This document shows, piece after piece, positions 1 to 12,040 of a DNA stretch of 64,000 nt. The notes beneath the pieces are model-generated. The model was not told the origin of the DNA, ran no database searches, and saw only the letters and a list, made by a program, of their open reading frames with translations. Within the stretch, counting starts at the first letter, position 1. Every line of letters starts with the position of its first letter. This stretch comes from Pempheris klunzingeri (lineage: Eukaryota; Chordata; Actinopteri; Acropomatiformes; Pempheridae): positions 13,874,885 through 13,938,884 of the forward strand of contig NC_092029.1 of NCBI RefSeq assembly GCF_042242105.1. The letters run 5' to 3'. Position numbers and translations under genes: made by a program.

Positions 1-2096
1 GCACCACAGAGGCTTGCCCTCATGCCTTCCAAAAGAGAGAGGGTATTTATATCCTTTAAATAGCCTACCTCAGCCCTACACTGGGCAAAACACTGAACAG
101 GGCTATAAAACAAGCTTTAAAGCGTGCAAATATGACACCAAACTAAAGTTCCCACTCAGAGATAATGTTTACACGGGCTCTGAGAATCGCTCCCCTGTTG
201 GTTTAAAGGACAGTCAGCGCACAGGCAATGATAAGTTAAAGCACAGTAACAGACTTGATTCCCTCCCACCATTATGAGCCTGTTACTGCATGGAAACTAA
301 TCCTTGGATTGCCTGCTTTGTTTGGGTATGGACACTATTTGAGAGTGTTGACTGTGGTGGTAAGAGATATCTGAAGCTCCCTCAAGCAGGAGTTCAGAAA
401 TCTAAAAGGACAAGCAGTTTTTTTTGTGTGTGTGTTTTGGGGAGGGAGGGGGGGGGGATTCTGGCTTTTTTCGTGAGAGAGGAAATGTGGTCTTTTTGTG
501 TAAGTGGTTTGGATTGTAGCTCTTGATATCCAGGGGAGGTGTAGTGTTACAACTTAACTAATTTTAATCAAAACATGTGAAATGCAACCCCCGCTTGATG
601 TGAGCCTGCCTGCGCTGAATCTCAGGGTCGGCCCCGGTTTGTTGCCTTTGGCTGCAACTCTCTCTGTGGTTTGGGATATGGCTTGTCACTCTCACAAAGC
701 AGATGTTTGTCTGAACTGCCAAAAAGAAACAAAAACAACATTGTGGGAAGTGGAAGGGTGGGATAAAAAAAAAAATTGCCAGTTTTTCGTTAACAAGAAA
801 CCAGAAAGGGTAAATGACACTGAGCTTTATGCATATGATGTAAAACATGTGATGTAAAACATACAGGATGAAAGACGGCGAGGGGAAAAAAAAAAAAAAG
901 GGAGACAGACAGGAAGATGGGCAGGCCAACTGATTTCTAGCTCAGCTGAGGTCCAGCCTAGTGTTGTCTCTGTAATACATCTGTTTCAACACCACATTCG
1001 GACCTACTCCCTCCACGTCAGACCCAAGCGCAGCACCAGACACTGGATACTTCACTTTAATCATCGTTAGGCATATTTAGCAGGATATGATACCACTGCT
1101 TGCACTCACCCACACACTCTCCCAGACACACACACACAGCAGAAAGTGAGCAAGCGAGGGAGAGATCCATTTCTTTGAGGCCCTAGTGCGGAGCAGAGGT
1201 CGGAGTGAGGAAAGCAGGGGAAAGAATGTGCAGTCAGTACTACAGCACTACAACACCACCACAGCAGGCTGGCTGTGCTGGAAAAGGGTGAAACCTGAGA
1301 GGCAGCGCTGTGTCGGGTGTCAGGCTGGAAGGTGCTGGGGTGGAGGGGAGGATAGTGAAGATGGGAGGTGAGGGAGGGAAGAGGAGAGGAGAGGAAGAGA
1401 GACAAGGGGAGGGACGGGGAAAGCTGTGGAAAAGAGAGAGAGAGAGAGAGAGTGGTGGACAGTGGAGAGAGAAGAAGGGAGAGGAGTGGGGCATTTCCGA
1501 GAACCGTGGGACCTCGCTGTGGTGTAGGGTGTCCCGCTCTGATTTCTGCCCGTTCCGGATCAGGTTTCTCCTCCAATCCGGTTCTCCCAAAGCCACAGAG
1601 TGAGGTGGGTGGATAAAGAGAGAGACCTTTGTGTTTTTTCTTTTTTTTTTTTTCATCTGGTCGTAATAAAAAAAAAAAAAAAAGGGACCACACATCCCAT
1701 CTGTGGAGAACAGTTTTCTTTTCTCCCTCTTTTTTCCAATTAAAAGAGATAAACAAAGGATGATTCATAGATTTCACACTGGTGTTAGGTTTTAAACCTT
1801 TCCGTCTCAGATTTAGCAAGAGTAAACAGCTTGAATACATCATGGAAAAAGCGTCATACTGTACTCCACTGTGCCCGTATTCATTTCTCCAACTGGGCTG
1901 GGGCTGAGAAAGAATCCCTCACATTGATTCAGAGTAGGAAGGTCTGATTATGTTTAACATAGGATAAAAAGTTCCACTAACAACCCTAAGATGTACGGTC
2001 ACAGTTTCCCATTTGCAGGCAGGCTGGGGCTCAGTTACCCTATCCCTTTACATAGAACCTTAATCAGTGATTTCTTTTCCTCTTTTTCTCATGCAG
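1..2096 (+). other. sobp: sobp upstream intron (5' part of gene lies left of window)
   Basis: This stretch precedes the first sobp exon I can support, which begins after a pyrimidine-rich acceptor ending in AG at 2095-2096. The N-terminal exon expected in vertebrate SOBP (basic, about 30 residues, ending just before the conserved [17 protein letters not shown] block) was not found here, so it most likely lies outside the window. The stretch contains a purine-rich tract at about 1363-1460 with an (AG)n run at 1432-1452, and poly-A/T runs at about 770, 885, 1640 and 1668. Open frames across these tracts are low-complexity artefacts. No coding or RNA feature is supported. Confidence 0.6.
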
Positions 2097-5000
2097 ACAT
2101 TTGCAGAAAGCACCATGAACGAGCTGCTGGGATGGTACGGCTATGACAAGGTCGACCTCAGAGAATCGGAGGCCAACGAGATCAGAAACTACAGAGAAAG
2201 GCGTCAGCATGTGTCTGTGCTGAAAGGTGAGGGCAGGTGTCGACAGTTCACGGTTAGAAAAGAGTCGTCTTGGATTTACACCAACAGGTTCTGCAGGTTT
2301 TAGTGCAGACATTGAGTCACTGTTCAAATTTGCTAGACGTACTCTCCTGTAGTTCTCAAGTTTCATTCATTCAGATACGTCTATTGTTTCTCAACACGTT
2401 TGTACCGAAAATTAGAGTAGGGCATTGTTATGAGTGCAAAAGTTACTACAGTATCATATAAGCCATACTGTGGATTTATGCTATCGTTTTACATTAATAA
2501 ACTCTGAGTCATAAGCATTACGTTATCTTTATGTCTTTCAGAAAACTCATTGCCAAAACCCAAGAGCCTGGACACCAAAGTCGGTCAATCTGTCCTCCCC
2601 ATGAAGACTGGAGAGAGAGAGTCCTCCAGTGTCCCCTCCTCTTCACCCTCTTCTTCCTCAGCGAGTGCATCCCTGACCACTCCCAAGGAGCACAAGAGTG
2701 CCCCAGTCATTGTCCCCCTTATAAAGCCATCAGCAGGTAGTGGGCTATGAGACTACACATTAACACATATGATTTTAGCTCATAGCATTGCTGCTCCCCC
2801 AGATTCACACATGCACACATATTGCGTGACTTGTAATGTGTTTATATGTGACAGGTCAGAGTGCAGGTTCAGCAGTGCAGAAGGGACAAATGTGGGTTAC
2901 ATGGACGCCCTGTAAACAGTCAAAAAGGATTTTCCAATTACATGTCAGCATCCAATTATTCAGTACCATCACTTTTGTTGTGGTTAAGTCTTGCCAGTGC
3001 AGCCCATGAGCATGTGGACAGTAACATGTTTTCAATTTTTTTGACTGTGAACTCCTGCACATTGGGTCTAGATTTAAACAACCATTAAAACAGTAATGTA
3101 CTGACTTTCAGTTTTGATTTGAGAGTATTATCAGGGTGAACACTGTAGGAATGATAATACTGTATGTATAGCATTAAAAGGGCTGCATCTCTTACACCGT
3201 ACACTTCATGCTGACGGAAAAAAAAACTTTAATCTGAAGGTGAAAGTCAACTCTTGAACCATTGTTTCATTTCAACATGCACAGTCTAAACAGTTCAAAA
3301 TGTATCATCATCAACAGACTGCGCTGGTAAGGCACAATGCAGCGGTGCACATGATAAGAAGTAACAGGGGTGCAGCAGGATCTGTGGAGTCCCTGAAAGA
3401 ATATTGCTTCAGGACTTCTTTAATTGATTCACAGTAGAGTATGTCCCACTGGACGTTTTGGAGCACCTCCAGCTGTGGGCCAAGATCCTCTGATTCTTAA
3501 ACACACTGACATTATTCAACATGAACTTGATCAAGTAATTTGCTAAAGGATCAGTTCTCTTCAGGTTCAGTTGAGATCAAATAGTTGTACTGTTAGTCCA
3601 CTGAAAAGCACTTAGCCTTAGCTGTTCTCGGGCACTGAGAGGTAAAGGCTTCTAATGTGGCTTTTTAAAATCCTCCATAATCAACACCAGTGTCACCCAG
3701 ACCTGTCTGGGTGACACTGGTGTCAGTCACACACACCTCTGTGGAACTGAGCTATTTTAGGTTACGCTTGGTAGTAAGACTTTTGCAAAGTGCACTAATT
3801 AATTGCATTCAGTTTTTTTCTTCTTTTCCTCTGCAGTGGAAGATGTACAGAACGTGCAGATAGTGTGTGTCTGGTGCCAGAAGGAAGGGGTAAAACGCTA
3901 CTCTCTATGTATGGGTTCGGAGCTGAAGAGCTTCTGCAGCGAGAAGTGTTTTGCCGCCTGCAGACGGGCCTACTTCAAACGCAATAAGGTGAGTGGTAAA
4001 CGTAAAATCCCGTGGAAATCCCAACATCTGCGCGACTGATGACGACTGATCTGTGCATTCGTTTTTTATATTTTTGAATGTGTTGAGTTCATCGGATTGC
4101 ACGCGCGTACATGCAGGTACACTACGGGTGCATCAAGTGGTTTCTGGCAGGTAAACGGACCTTCAGAAACAGATACTCTTGATCCTGTGAGGTCATAACT
4201 GATGGATTAATTTACAGGAATTTAAAAAGGGGGGATCTCTGAGAACACACTTTCCAGTTATTATGGAGTATCCAGTATAGGAATGGTGGGAGGGAGGTCA
4301 AAGTTTGTGGAGGACACTCAGTATCAGTTTCGCGTTAATGGAGGAGGTTCCATCCATTAAGTGGCTTTGGTCTGGAGGACAGGAAAGCTGCAGCTATGGA
4401 GAACTGCTCTGATACACATTGCCATGATTTTTCACCTTCAACAACGACACAGATATACCCTCTTTAGAGGTGCGGCGTGACAAGCAGCTATATCACCTTT
4501 CACCCTCACTGTTGTTTATACTGTGGTAGGTTTTCACATGATAACAGAGACAAAAAGGAGGGCTGAACAGAGTCTGAGCGCAACAAGCCCTCTAGTTTTT
4601 CGGAGGCGGGGAGGAAAGCATTGCCGTTGGCTTGTCGCTGCTTGTCTGAGAGGAAAGCCAGAAGGCCTGGGGCGAGGTGTCCACTTTCAGCGCATACCTT
4701 ACCTTCAGCTGCTTCATGTTTCGTAACTCAACACGACTCAGTGGGTCACAGAGATGGGGGAGCACTCAGATCCACAGCAGATTACATTACATGAATCAAG
4801 AGGAATTTCCTATATTAATACTGGCAAGGCCATCAATAATATGACAATACATCACCTGTATTATCTCCCTAAGCAGTTGTAGAATCATATCTGTTTCACA
4901 ACACAGTGATTCCCCTTTGTTTTACTGAACTTTAGGGTTTGGTGCCATGCATAAAGTTCAGATGACTTCTAACCTTGATGACAAGGCAATTCATTTGAAG

Positions 5001-7415
5001 CTATATTTTGCGCTTGTTATGTAAGAAGCTCATATTTTCAGTATAGCATTTTGATTGAAGGCAACTGTACCTACGCATATCATCATGAATTGGAGAATGA
5101 ATCCATCAAAAGTAGAGTGAACTCAGGTCTGACAAACTGCTTCACAGTGGTTCATGTCACGTGTGTCACGCTGTGGTTTTCCCCTGTCAGGCCAGAGATG
5201 AAGACCTCCATGGTGAGAGATCCCCTCAGCACCCCCATACGGAGGACTCGCCCAGACTGGTGTTGAAGATAAACAGCAATGTCAGAGTAAGACACTATCA
5301 ATGTATCTTTTGTTTTCCTGATGTAAAGTATTAATATGAATATGCTATAAAATTACAAGATTAAAACAGCTTTAAACACATACACCTTAAGAGGTTGGAA
5401 TAAAGTCAGCCTATCTCCCGTTACTGTGTATTTATACAAAGTTTTCAGCTAGGATCCATCACTTCAATGACCCCCCACAGTCTCTCTCCCCTGTGCCTCA
5501 GGTATGTGATTGGTGCAAGCACGTCCGCCACACTAAAGAATACCTGGACTTCGGATCTGGCGAGGAACGACTCCAGTTCTGCAGTACCAAGTGTCTGAAT
5601 CAGTACAAGATGGATGTTTTCTACCGAGAAGCCCGTGCAGCTCTCACCAGCTCCAGCCCAAGCAGGACCAGCCAGGAGGGGAGGGCGGACAGCATTGTGA
5701 CTGGGCAAAAGCTGCTCACACCTGAGTCTTGGAACAGCAGCAGCAGCAGTGCAGGAGAAGCTCGTCATAAAAATCTTTCCCCCAAAGGGTCTACGCCAGT
5801 CCATGGAGCAGCAGAATCCACCTCCATCTCCCCCTCGGAGGCATCCTCTTCTAATTCCAAGGTCCCTGTCTCTGGGCTGAGGACATTAGAGAGACCCATC
5901 CAGCCTCCCTCACATCCCCCTCCCATGGAGATTTCAACCCACTCTGCTCCACTTCATCCTCCACATCATCCTCGTCCCCCTCTGGAACATCAGCCCATAC
6001 CTCAAATCCCCATGCCCTTCATCAGACCTCCACTACATGCTCAGGGCCTGAAAAGCCCCCTTGCCAACCCTCCCAGACACCCAGGCCCCCCTTCCAGCCC
6101 CATCCACAGACCTCCTCACTCTCCTCACCTGCAGCCCCCGACCTCTTCCATGAATCCCCCCGGACTGATGCATCCCTTCCCAGGAGCCTACTTCCCTGGG
6201 TTGCACTCCCCTCCCCTGAACATGATGCCAAGAGGTCCTGTCCCGATGCCTCCAATAATGAACTTTGGTATTCCTTCCTTTAGCCCTCTTCTGCCTCAAC
6301 CCACTGTCCTGGTGCCTTATCCCATCATTGTTCCCTTACCTGTCCCCATACCCATTCCTATTCCCATTCCAGTCCCTTCTAAGGCAACCCTAGAAACTCC
6401 AAGTCACAGTGGTGTTATCCAGCCTGTGCCAGAGGGGGCAGACCGGGGTAGATCCAGGGCTACCAGGCCACCATCTCCAGGGATCCCTGGAGGAGACAGC
6501 AGATTGGTGGCCAACAAATTGGGTGGAAACTTGACACAAGGTCTCCACTCGCCAAGTGACCCCAGTACAAGGGACACAGACTGGGTTAAATCAGAGAGGC
6601 CATTCCCATCCCCAGCATCCACACCCCACAGTGGAGCATCCTCCCCCAGAGCAAAGTACAACGACTCCCCCTGCTCAGCCCCAGAGTCCGAGGGGCTGAC
6701 AGACTATAAGCAGCAGCAGTCAGAGCGACAAGTCATCCAAAGGGTTCTTCAAAGGACCCACGTGAAGCTGGGGCCCAGTGCCAATGGAGTGGTGGAACTG
6801 TCAGGACTGGGGGAGTCAGGGACAGGGCAGGGTACCAGATCAGGGCTACACGACATCATCAGACCTACCCCTCTACCACAATCCCCTTCACATGACACTG
6901 TCTACCACCACCAGGACTCCCACACTCCACCTTTACACACCCCACCCAGCCCCACAGGGAGCAGCCATCCATATGATGCCATGTTCTCTGATCTGAAATC
7001 TCAAGACCACGGTCCAAATGGGATGTCCTCCTCATCCACACCCGCCAGTCCAGACTCCTCCCTACCCCAGAGAGTACCAGCACCACCCCCTGAGCCTGCA
7101 CTCAGTGAGCTGGAGGCCATCAAAGAGAACAAGTGCTCTATTGTTGGCCCAGTGCGGGTTGAGGGCCCAGTCAGCCAGTCAGAAGAGCCCTTAGCAGTAG
7201 TTGGGGAGGTAGGAGAGGACCCCCATGTTCCTGATGAGGACCATGCCTATGCCCTGCCCACAGCGCCAAAGACAGGTGGGACCACCACCCCGCTGCTCTT
7301 GCCCAAACTCAGGGACAAGGGTAGCCTGCGGAGCCCTGCAACCATGCCCAGTGCTGGAGACATGGAGCCAGCTCTGAAGAGGCGATGCCTACGAATCCGT
7401 GATCAGAATAAGTAG
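2097..7415 (+). CDS. sobp: Sine oculis-binding protein homologue (SOBP), 5'-partial, five exons
   Basis: Coding exons are 2097-2226, 2542-2736, 3837-3988, 5191-5286 and 5502-7415; phases agree and together they give 828 residues. From memory human SOBP has 873, about 31 of them in the missing first exon. The first exon here carries the diagnostic [13 protein letters not shown] block. Exon 3 encodes the first FCS-type zinc finger (CVWC...FCSEKCF). The last exon opens with the second finger (CDWCKH...FCSTKC), followed by a long Pro/Ser-rich region, a conserved [17 protein letters not shown] stretch and the family C-terminus DEDHAYAL...[13 protein letters not shown] before TAG. SOBP is a nuclear cofactor associated with SIX proteins and needed for inner-ear patterning and brain development in mammals (family knowledge). 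The gene is unbroken; whether it is an a or b teleost paralogue cannot be told here. Confidence 0.95.
3684..3723. repeat. Perfect 18-bp inverted repeat with 4-nt spacer
   Basis: An 18-nt arm at 3684-3701 (starting ACACCAGTGTC) is followed by CCTG and then by its exact reverse complement at 3706-3723. It lies in the sobp intron between 2736 and 3837, about 115 nt upstream of the acceptor. It could form a stable stem in DNA or pre-mRNA. It may be a small foldback element or a chance structure. No arms of this quality were seen elsewhere in sobp. Confidence 0.9.
3989..5190 (+). other. sobp: sobp intron between the two zinc-finger exon groups
   Basis: This GT-AG intron has donor GTGAGT after the RNK codons and an acceptor ending CCCCTGTCAG before GCCAGAGATG. 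Apart from a weak exon-like 34-nt segment at 4117-4150, which would shift the frame, I see nothing coding or structured in it. Confidence 0.7.
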
Positions 7416-9661
7416 AGGATGGAGGTGAGAGATCCTATTACAAGCGAGGCAAATTATAGATAGCATTACTTTCTCTAGCTGTTACATCTGATGTTACTGA
7501 ATTGCACGTTTGAAGAAGGGACACAACCACAGTACCTTGTCCATCCTCATTACTCATACATACAGAGGACATGCCACAAGGATCTTGTGGGTGGGATATA
7601 CCAAGCTTACTAACTGTATTGGCATAAGCTTCCTAAATCACATCCCGCTGGTCTTTGTGGCATTTTGTGTTGGTCTAATTAAAAACCAGCAATCATTTTT
7701 AAATGTCATTTGGGATTGGAACCCAAGGGATTGGAAACTGTGTGCATACGAACATTCACACACACACAGGACAAGCTCGATCACAGGTCTCACAGTATGC
7801 GCATGGTCACTAAACAGCATGGCGCCAAAGAGAGAGAATCCCAGTAACCTGGCACTCCTCTGGGCTCTAAGGTTACAAGAGGGGAAGGAGGTGGAGGGCA
7901 CAGGCAGTGAGAGTGACTTTGAAAGGCGATCACTTCACCACAACCTGACAGTCACAATGCTTTGTTTGCATGGCAGCCCGTTTTGTAGGCTCAGTTTTGC
8001 CAAGATATGCAAGTGCGTGTCTGTGGGGAGGAGATTTCTGCATTTTAACCAATTGGCTGATGCTTTTTATCCAGGGCAGTTTGCAAAGTATGGGAAAGTA
8101 GTGGGTTCATTGTCTTGACGAGGACAGATGGCTGCAGCTAAATCAAAACCGTGACCTTAAGGTTATGGGATGGTTTGTCCAACCTGACACCCAGACGGAG
8201 AGACAGATCAAGTGAGATTGGCTGAGGGCGACCCCAAAGTCAAACTCTTGCTTCTTGCGGCATGGACAGCGAAGCAGTGCAGATATGTTTCTGAGGTCGT
8301 CGTGGAGACAGAGGTGATTGTTAGGCAGACTACAGGGCGCTGTGAATATGAGAGCCAACCCTCCGCTGTGATAGAGCTCTGGGGCTTTGCTCGAAAACGC
8401 AGGGGCAGAACCAGAGCGTTCCGATTATGCATGTCAAAGTGACACCCTGTTCTGGCTTCAGCTGGTCCTCTCCTCTCCCCTTTCAGTCCTTTCCCTTCTC
8501 TTCACTCACCACCGCTGTCCCCTGCCAACCAGATGTTGTTGTAAGAGTGCAGCAGAAAATCCTCCTTACTTTGGACCAATCAAGGGGCCTATTGGTTTCA
8601 CTTGCCTGATCGGTAGTCCAAATGGCTGTAACACCACCCGCCGTCCTCACCCGCTGGTATCTCGCCATAACAAGATCATGTTGCCATTTTATTGTATGCC
8701 CTGAGATGAATCTGCTGATATTACAGAGATGGTTTGGATTTCAACTGGCCTGCTTTTCTCTCCATTTTCCTCTCCAAAGGCCATGGGTCAGCTTAATAAT
8801 CATGTTTAAAAATGATGGCTGTGGATGGAGAAAGCACAACATAAACTATTATCTTGTATCCCAGGTGTTTTGTCTCTAAGTTACAAGATCCCCTTTCGCT
8901 GAATTGGTTCTCACTTTAATCTTTGTCATTTGTTGTGGTTTGGTGTGTCCCCTTAGTAACCACTACATATGAAATCACAGCGCGCTGCTTGAGTTGTGCA
9001 GACGGATTTATGGCCCTGCGTTGTGTTGGAACTGGCTGCCGTGTGCAAACGACTTGGGCTTGCCACCTCTGCGCTCTGAGCCGAACATTGCTGTCCTGTT
9101 CTATTGTCTCCACCACTAAAAGTCTTTTAAAAAAAAAATCCAACAGAATCAGCAGCCAACTGGAGGATTTCACCTCAGGAAACAGCCCGTTTTTTCGTCT
9201 CAGTTTTCCTTGCCTTTATTTGGGATATTTTATAGCCCCGTGTAATCCGATCCCACCACTTGGGTATTCGCTGAGCGTTTGAAACTAAAACGCAATGGGA
9301 CAGAGGGAGTACAGAACCCTGGTTTTGGCCCTTACATGTGAGTGTGTATGCGTGCGTCTGTTTACGTTTAATATGTGTGTTTGAATGAAAGTCTGTGTTA
9401 GTGTGTGAGAGAGAAAGAGGCCAGATGTTCTTGGTTTGATTGTGCCCTGTGCGACATTTATCTGAGTGTTGACATGACTAAAAGCCTCATTCTCAGTGTT
9501 TATGTAGAATGGGCGGATTAAGGAATGAGTGTCCAGAGCAGGAGGGGTTGATATAAGATATGCTAGAAATGGAAATTACACAGAATCAACCCAGAATCTA
9601 TAACATCTCACCACTCTTTCTCCTCCTCTCTGTTTTTTTGCTCTCCTCCACCTATGAACAG
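7416..9661 (+). other. sobp: Probable sobp 3'-UTR intron
   Basis: Nine bases after the TAG stop there is a good donor (GGAG|GTGAGA, GT at 7425), and a pyrimidine-rich acceptor ends in AG at 9660-9661 before ACTCCCTG. From memory the human gene also has its coding sequence ending near an exon junction with a final untranslated exon, so I infer a UTR intron at 7425-9661. Open frames inside (for example 7510-8118) show no recognisable protein. The interval 8560-9270 is complex and non-repetitive and could include regulatory sequence; this is only an impression. Confidence 0.45.
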
Positions 9662-12040
9662 ACTCCCTGTTTAACACTGTATGGCGGTGCCAGAATCAGT
9701 GCCACGCCCTCTTGTGGACAACGCCAGTGCTAACACCGTCCAGCCAGTCCCTCAGCCTGTCAGCCCACCAGTGTTGCTCTGCCTGTAGACCAGCAGGGTG
9801 CCAACGCAGGAAGCAGTCCAGATGGCCATATTATCACAAGTCAACGTGGGGGGAAGAACGCAACACAGTCACACGTTTTGTCCTGGACCAAAGAGCATTG
9901 CTGGCTAGTGTTTTATGTTGTGTTCCGTGAACGCTTGATATGGAGCATCTCAGATCTTCTCCCTGTCTGACATTGCCCTAAAGTGTGTCGTGTGTGTGTG
10001 TGTGCACAAGTTAGTGTGGCTGCCCAGATGCGCTCCTCCTCCTCCTCCTCCTCTCCTTGCTACACACAGCAGACAGGGCTCTGATCAGCCTTGTGTGGTC
10101 TTCTCAGATGGAGCCTGAACATGATCTCTTTCCAGGGGAAACGGTTTGTTTTCTCTGCCCGGCTTGCACAAAGAGCCACATTGTTCCTCTCCCCATATCC
10201 CACGCTGACTCCCCACTCCAGGTTTTGGGTTACCTGGCCGACGGGGGCTCAGACTTCAGGAGCTTTTTTATTTTTTTGACCGACAGCCAGGAATATAGAA
10301 GACCCTTCTCCCCTCCGCCTAGCGCCCAATCTAAATACGGTACACAGCGCACAGTAACGCGCTAGTTCTGAGGTTTGACTCCTCACAACCGACCGCCTGT
10401 GATTCCCTTCTCTGCTCACTCCCTTCAAGGGAGGAGAGAACTTTCACCTTGAGCTGTGCGGAGAGAGCCTGGCTGGGCTGTTAGGACAGACGACTGAGCA
10501 GCATAACACAATATGTGAGGAGAAAGGATGCTCCCCCTGGCTGCTCTAAAACAAAGTCAAACTGAGTAGAATACATAAGGGGACACCTACTGATATACAG
10601 TAGCCGAGATGGTCTGCCAACACTTAAGTCATGCTGACGGCGCCGGTCCATGAATGTGTGATTTACAGATCCTCCCTCACCTTTCACCTGACCTGCCAAA
10701 GCTTCGATAGCAAATCAGAATTTGAATCACTTGTAGTGCCGTGTGCAGTGCATGTCTGCTTTAAAATCCAGAACATTCATTGCACATGCCAGTTTAACCG
10801 ATTCTGATTTTCTTTTTTTTTTTTTGTTTTGATCAGACAACTCTGAAAATCAGGCTTGTAATATTACCAAATGTGGTATTATACTCAACCGTCAAATGCT
10901 GTAGTATGCAGCGATCAGTATTACAGTTCCCGCTGTAGGGGACACCTGATGAGATTTGATCCAGCTAGATCACTTAGATGCTTTTTCAACACTTTTGTCC
11001 CATTGTAAGATTTCAGTTTTTCTAGTTATACACAGATATTATTTGATGTTATATTAACTTATGGATGATGCATCTGTAGATTTTCACAAAAAAAAGTGCT
11101 TTATTTCTTCATTTGTTTTTTTTTCTTTGATGATTGTATTTTGTGAGTGCTGAAGCTCTTAAATGCCCCCATCTTTATATGTTCTATGCCCACTAGAGAG
11201 CAGTGTTCGCCTTTGTAAATTTGCACCTGCCCTTTTCTGACAGGAAGGCACCAAGAGGCCCGTAGGCAGTCTGCTGAAACCCATAAGATTAGACAGAACA
11301 CTGCTGACATCCAATGCCAAGTATAGGAGCTTTTTACTCCACGCCTTGCTGCCATTATTTTCCCATTACATCCTGGTATTGCTTAACATTACAGCAGTGT
11401 CATACCTAGAAGCTTCTTCCCAGTCTCCTGGGATAAGTGGCCATTATGACCCACTCCTAGAATAACTCCAAATGTGACCCACCCCTGCCGTCATTCCAAA
11501 AACAACATGCCTATCAGTTTGTGTGTTTGTGTGTGTGCCTACAGCAGCGACACATTTCTCCCCCCCCACTCATTCCTAGACTACATCTTCAGCACAGGTC
11601 ATGCCATCATGTCAGCATCATCCTCGGCTGGCCAGGGGACTTAGTATGAGTCAGTGATGACATGACTCCATGCAAATAGCTGCAGTGTCAACAAGTGGTC
11701 CTCTACTCTGACGTCAGAGGCCAAAAAAAGACATTGTTAAGACTGCCATTGTTGGTTTTATTGCACATTTTAATCATTGCCATGTCTGACCTGAAACGAG
11801 ATGTGTGTTAATCTAATGTTTGGACAAAAAAAAAAAAAAAACTTGTGTCAGAAATTTTGTTGCTGTCGTTGCCTGAAATTGGTTGGTACTTTCTGACCTC
11901 CCCTGTCAAACATTTAGCCCACTGTCTGAATAGATTATTCACAGAGTGTTTGTATTTGAGTATAGATTCAGTAACCGAGAGCTTTGGTGGAGACCTCTTT
12001 GTAAAGTAAAATAAATAAAAGTTATTCTAAGAGCAAGGAA
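9662..12040 (+). other. sobp: Probable sobp terminal exon, 3' UTR
   Basis: The interval begins after an acceptor-like pyrimidine tract and ends shortly after overlapping AATAAA signals at 12010-12015 and 12014-12019. A GT-rich stretch around 12050 fits a downstream cleavage element. No convincing protein frame is present. A poly-A tract lies at about 11826-11841. Assignment rests on position, splice-site quality and the absence of another gene before rock2, so the exact borders are inferred. Confidence 0.45.
12010..12019 (+). terminator. sobp: Tandem polyadenylation signal, likely for sobp
   Basis: Two overlapping AATAAA hexamers occur on the plus strand, followed within about 40 nt by a GT-rich element. 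This is the best candidate for the sobp mRNA 3' end before the rock2 start at 13610. Confidence 0.5.

Noticed and set aside
582..857. Open frame with four cysteines and two histidines near the left edge
   Set aside because: No zinc-finger spacing is recognisable, there are no splice signals, and the end runs over poly-A; it looks like intron sequence.
1106..1843. Long minus-strand open frame of 245 codons
   Set aside because: It translates purine/pyrimidine simple sequence (Ser/Leu/Pro runs and poly-K/poly-F), shows no domain, and overlaps open frames on the other strand through the same tract.
4117..4150. 34-nt segment between AG and GTAAAC reading [11 protein letters not shown], like a micro-exon of sobp
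   Set aside because: Inclusion would shift the frame between the two zinc-finger exons, and no such peptide is known to me in SOBP.
5481..5501. Alternative sobp acceptor 21 bases upstream adding SLSPVPQ
   Set aside because: It is in frame, but the downstream acceptor matches the family spacing to VCDWC exactly and has the better position.
7510..8118. 202-codon plus-strand open frame after sobp
   Set aside because: No recognisable domain, no good start context, and composition like the surrounding non-coding sequence in the inferred UTR intron.
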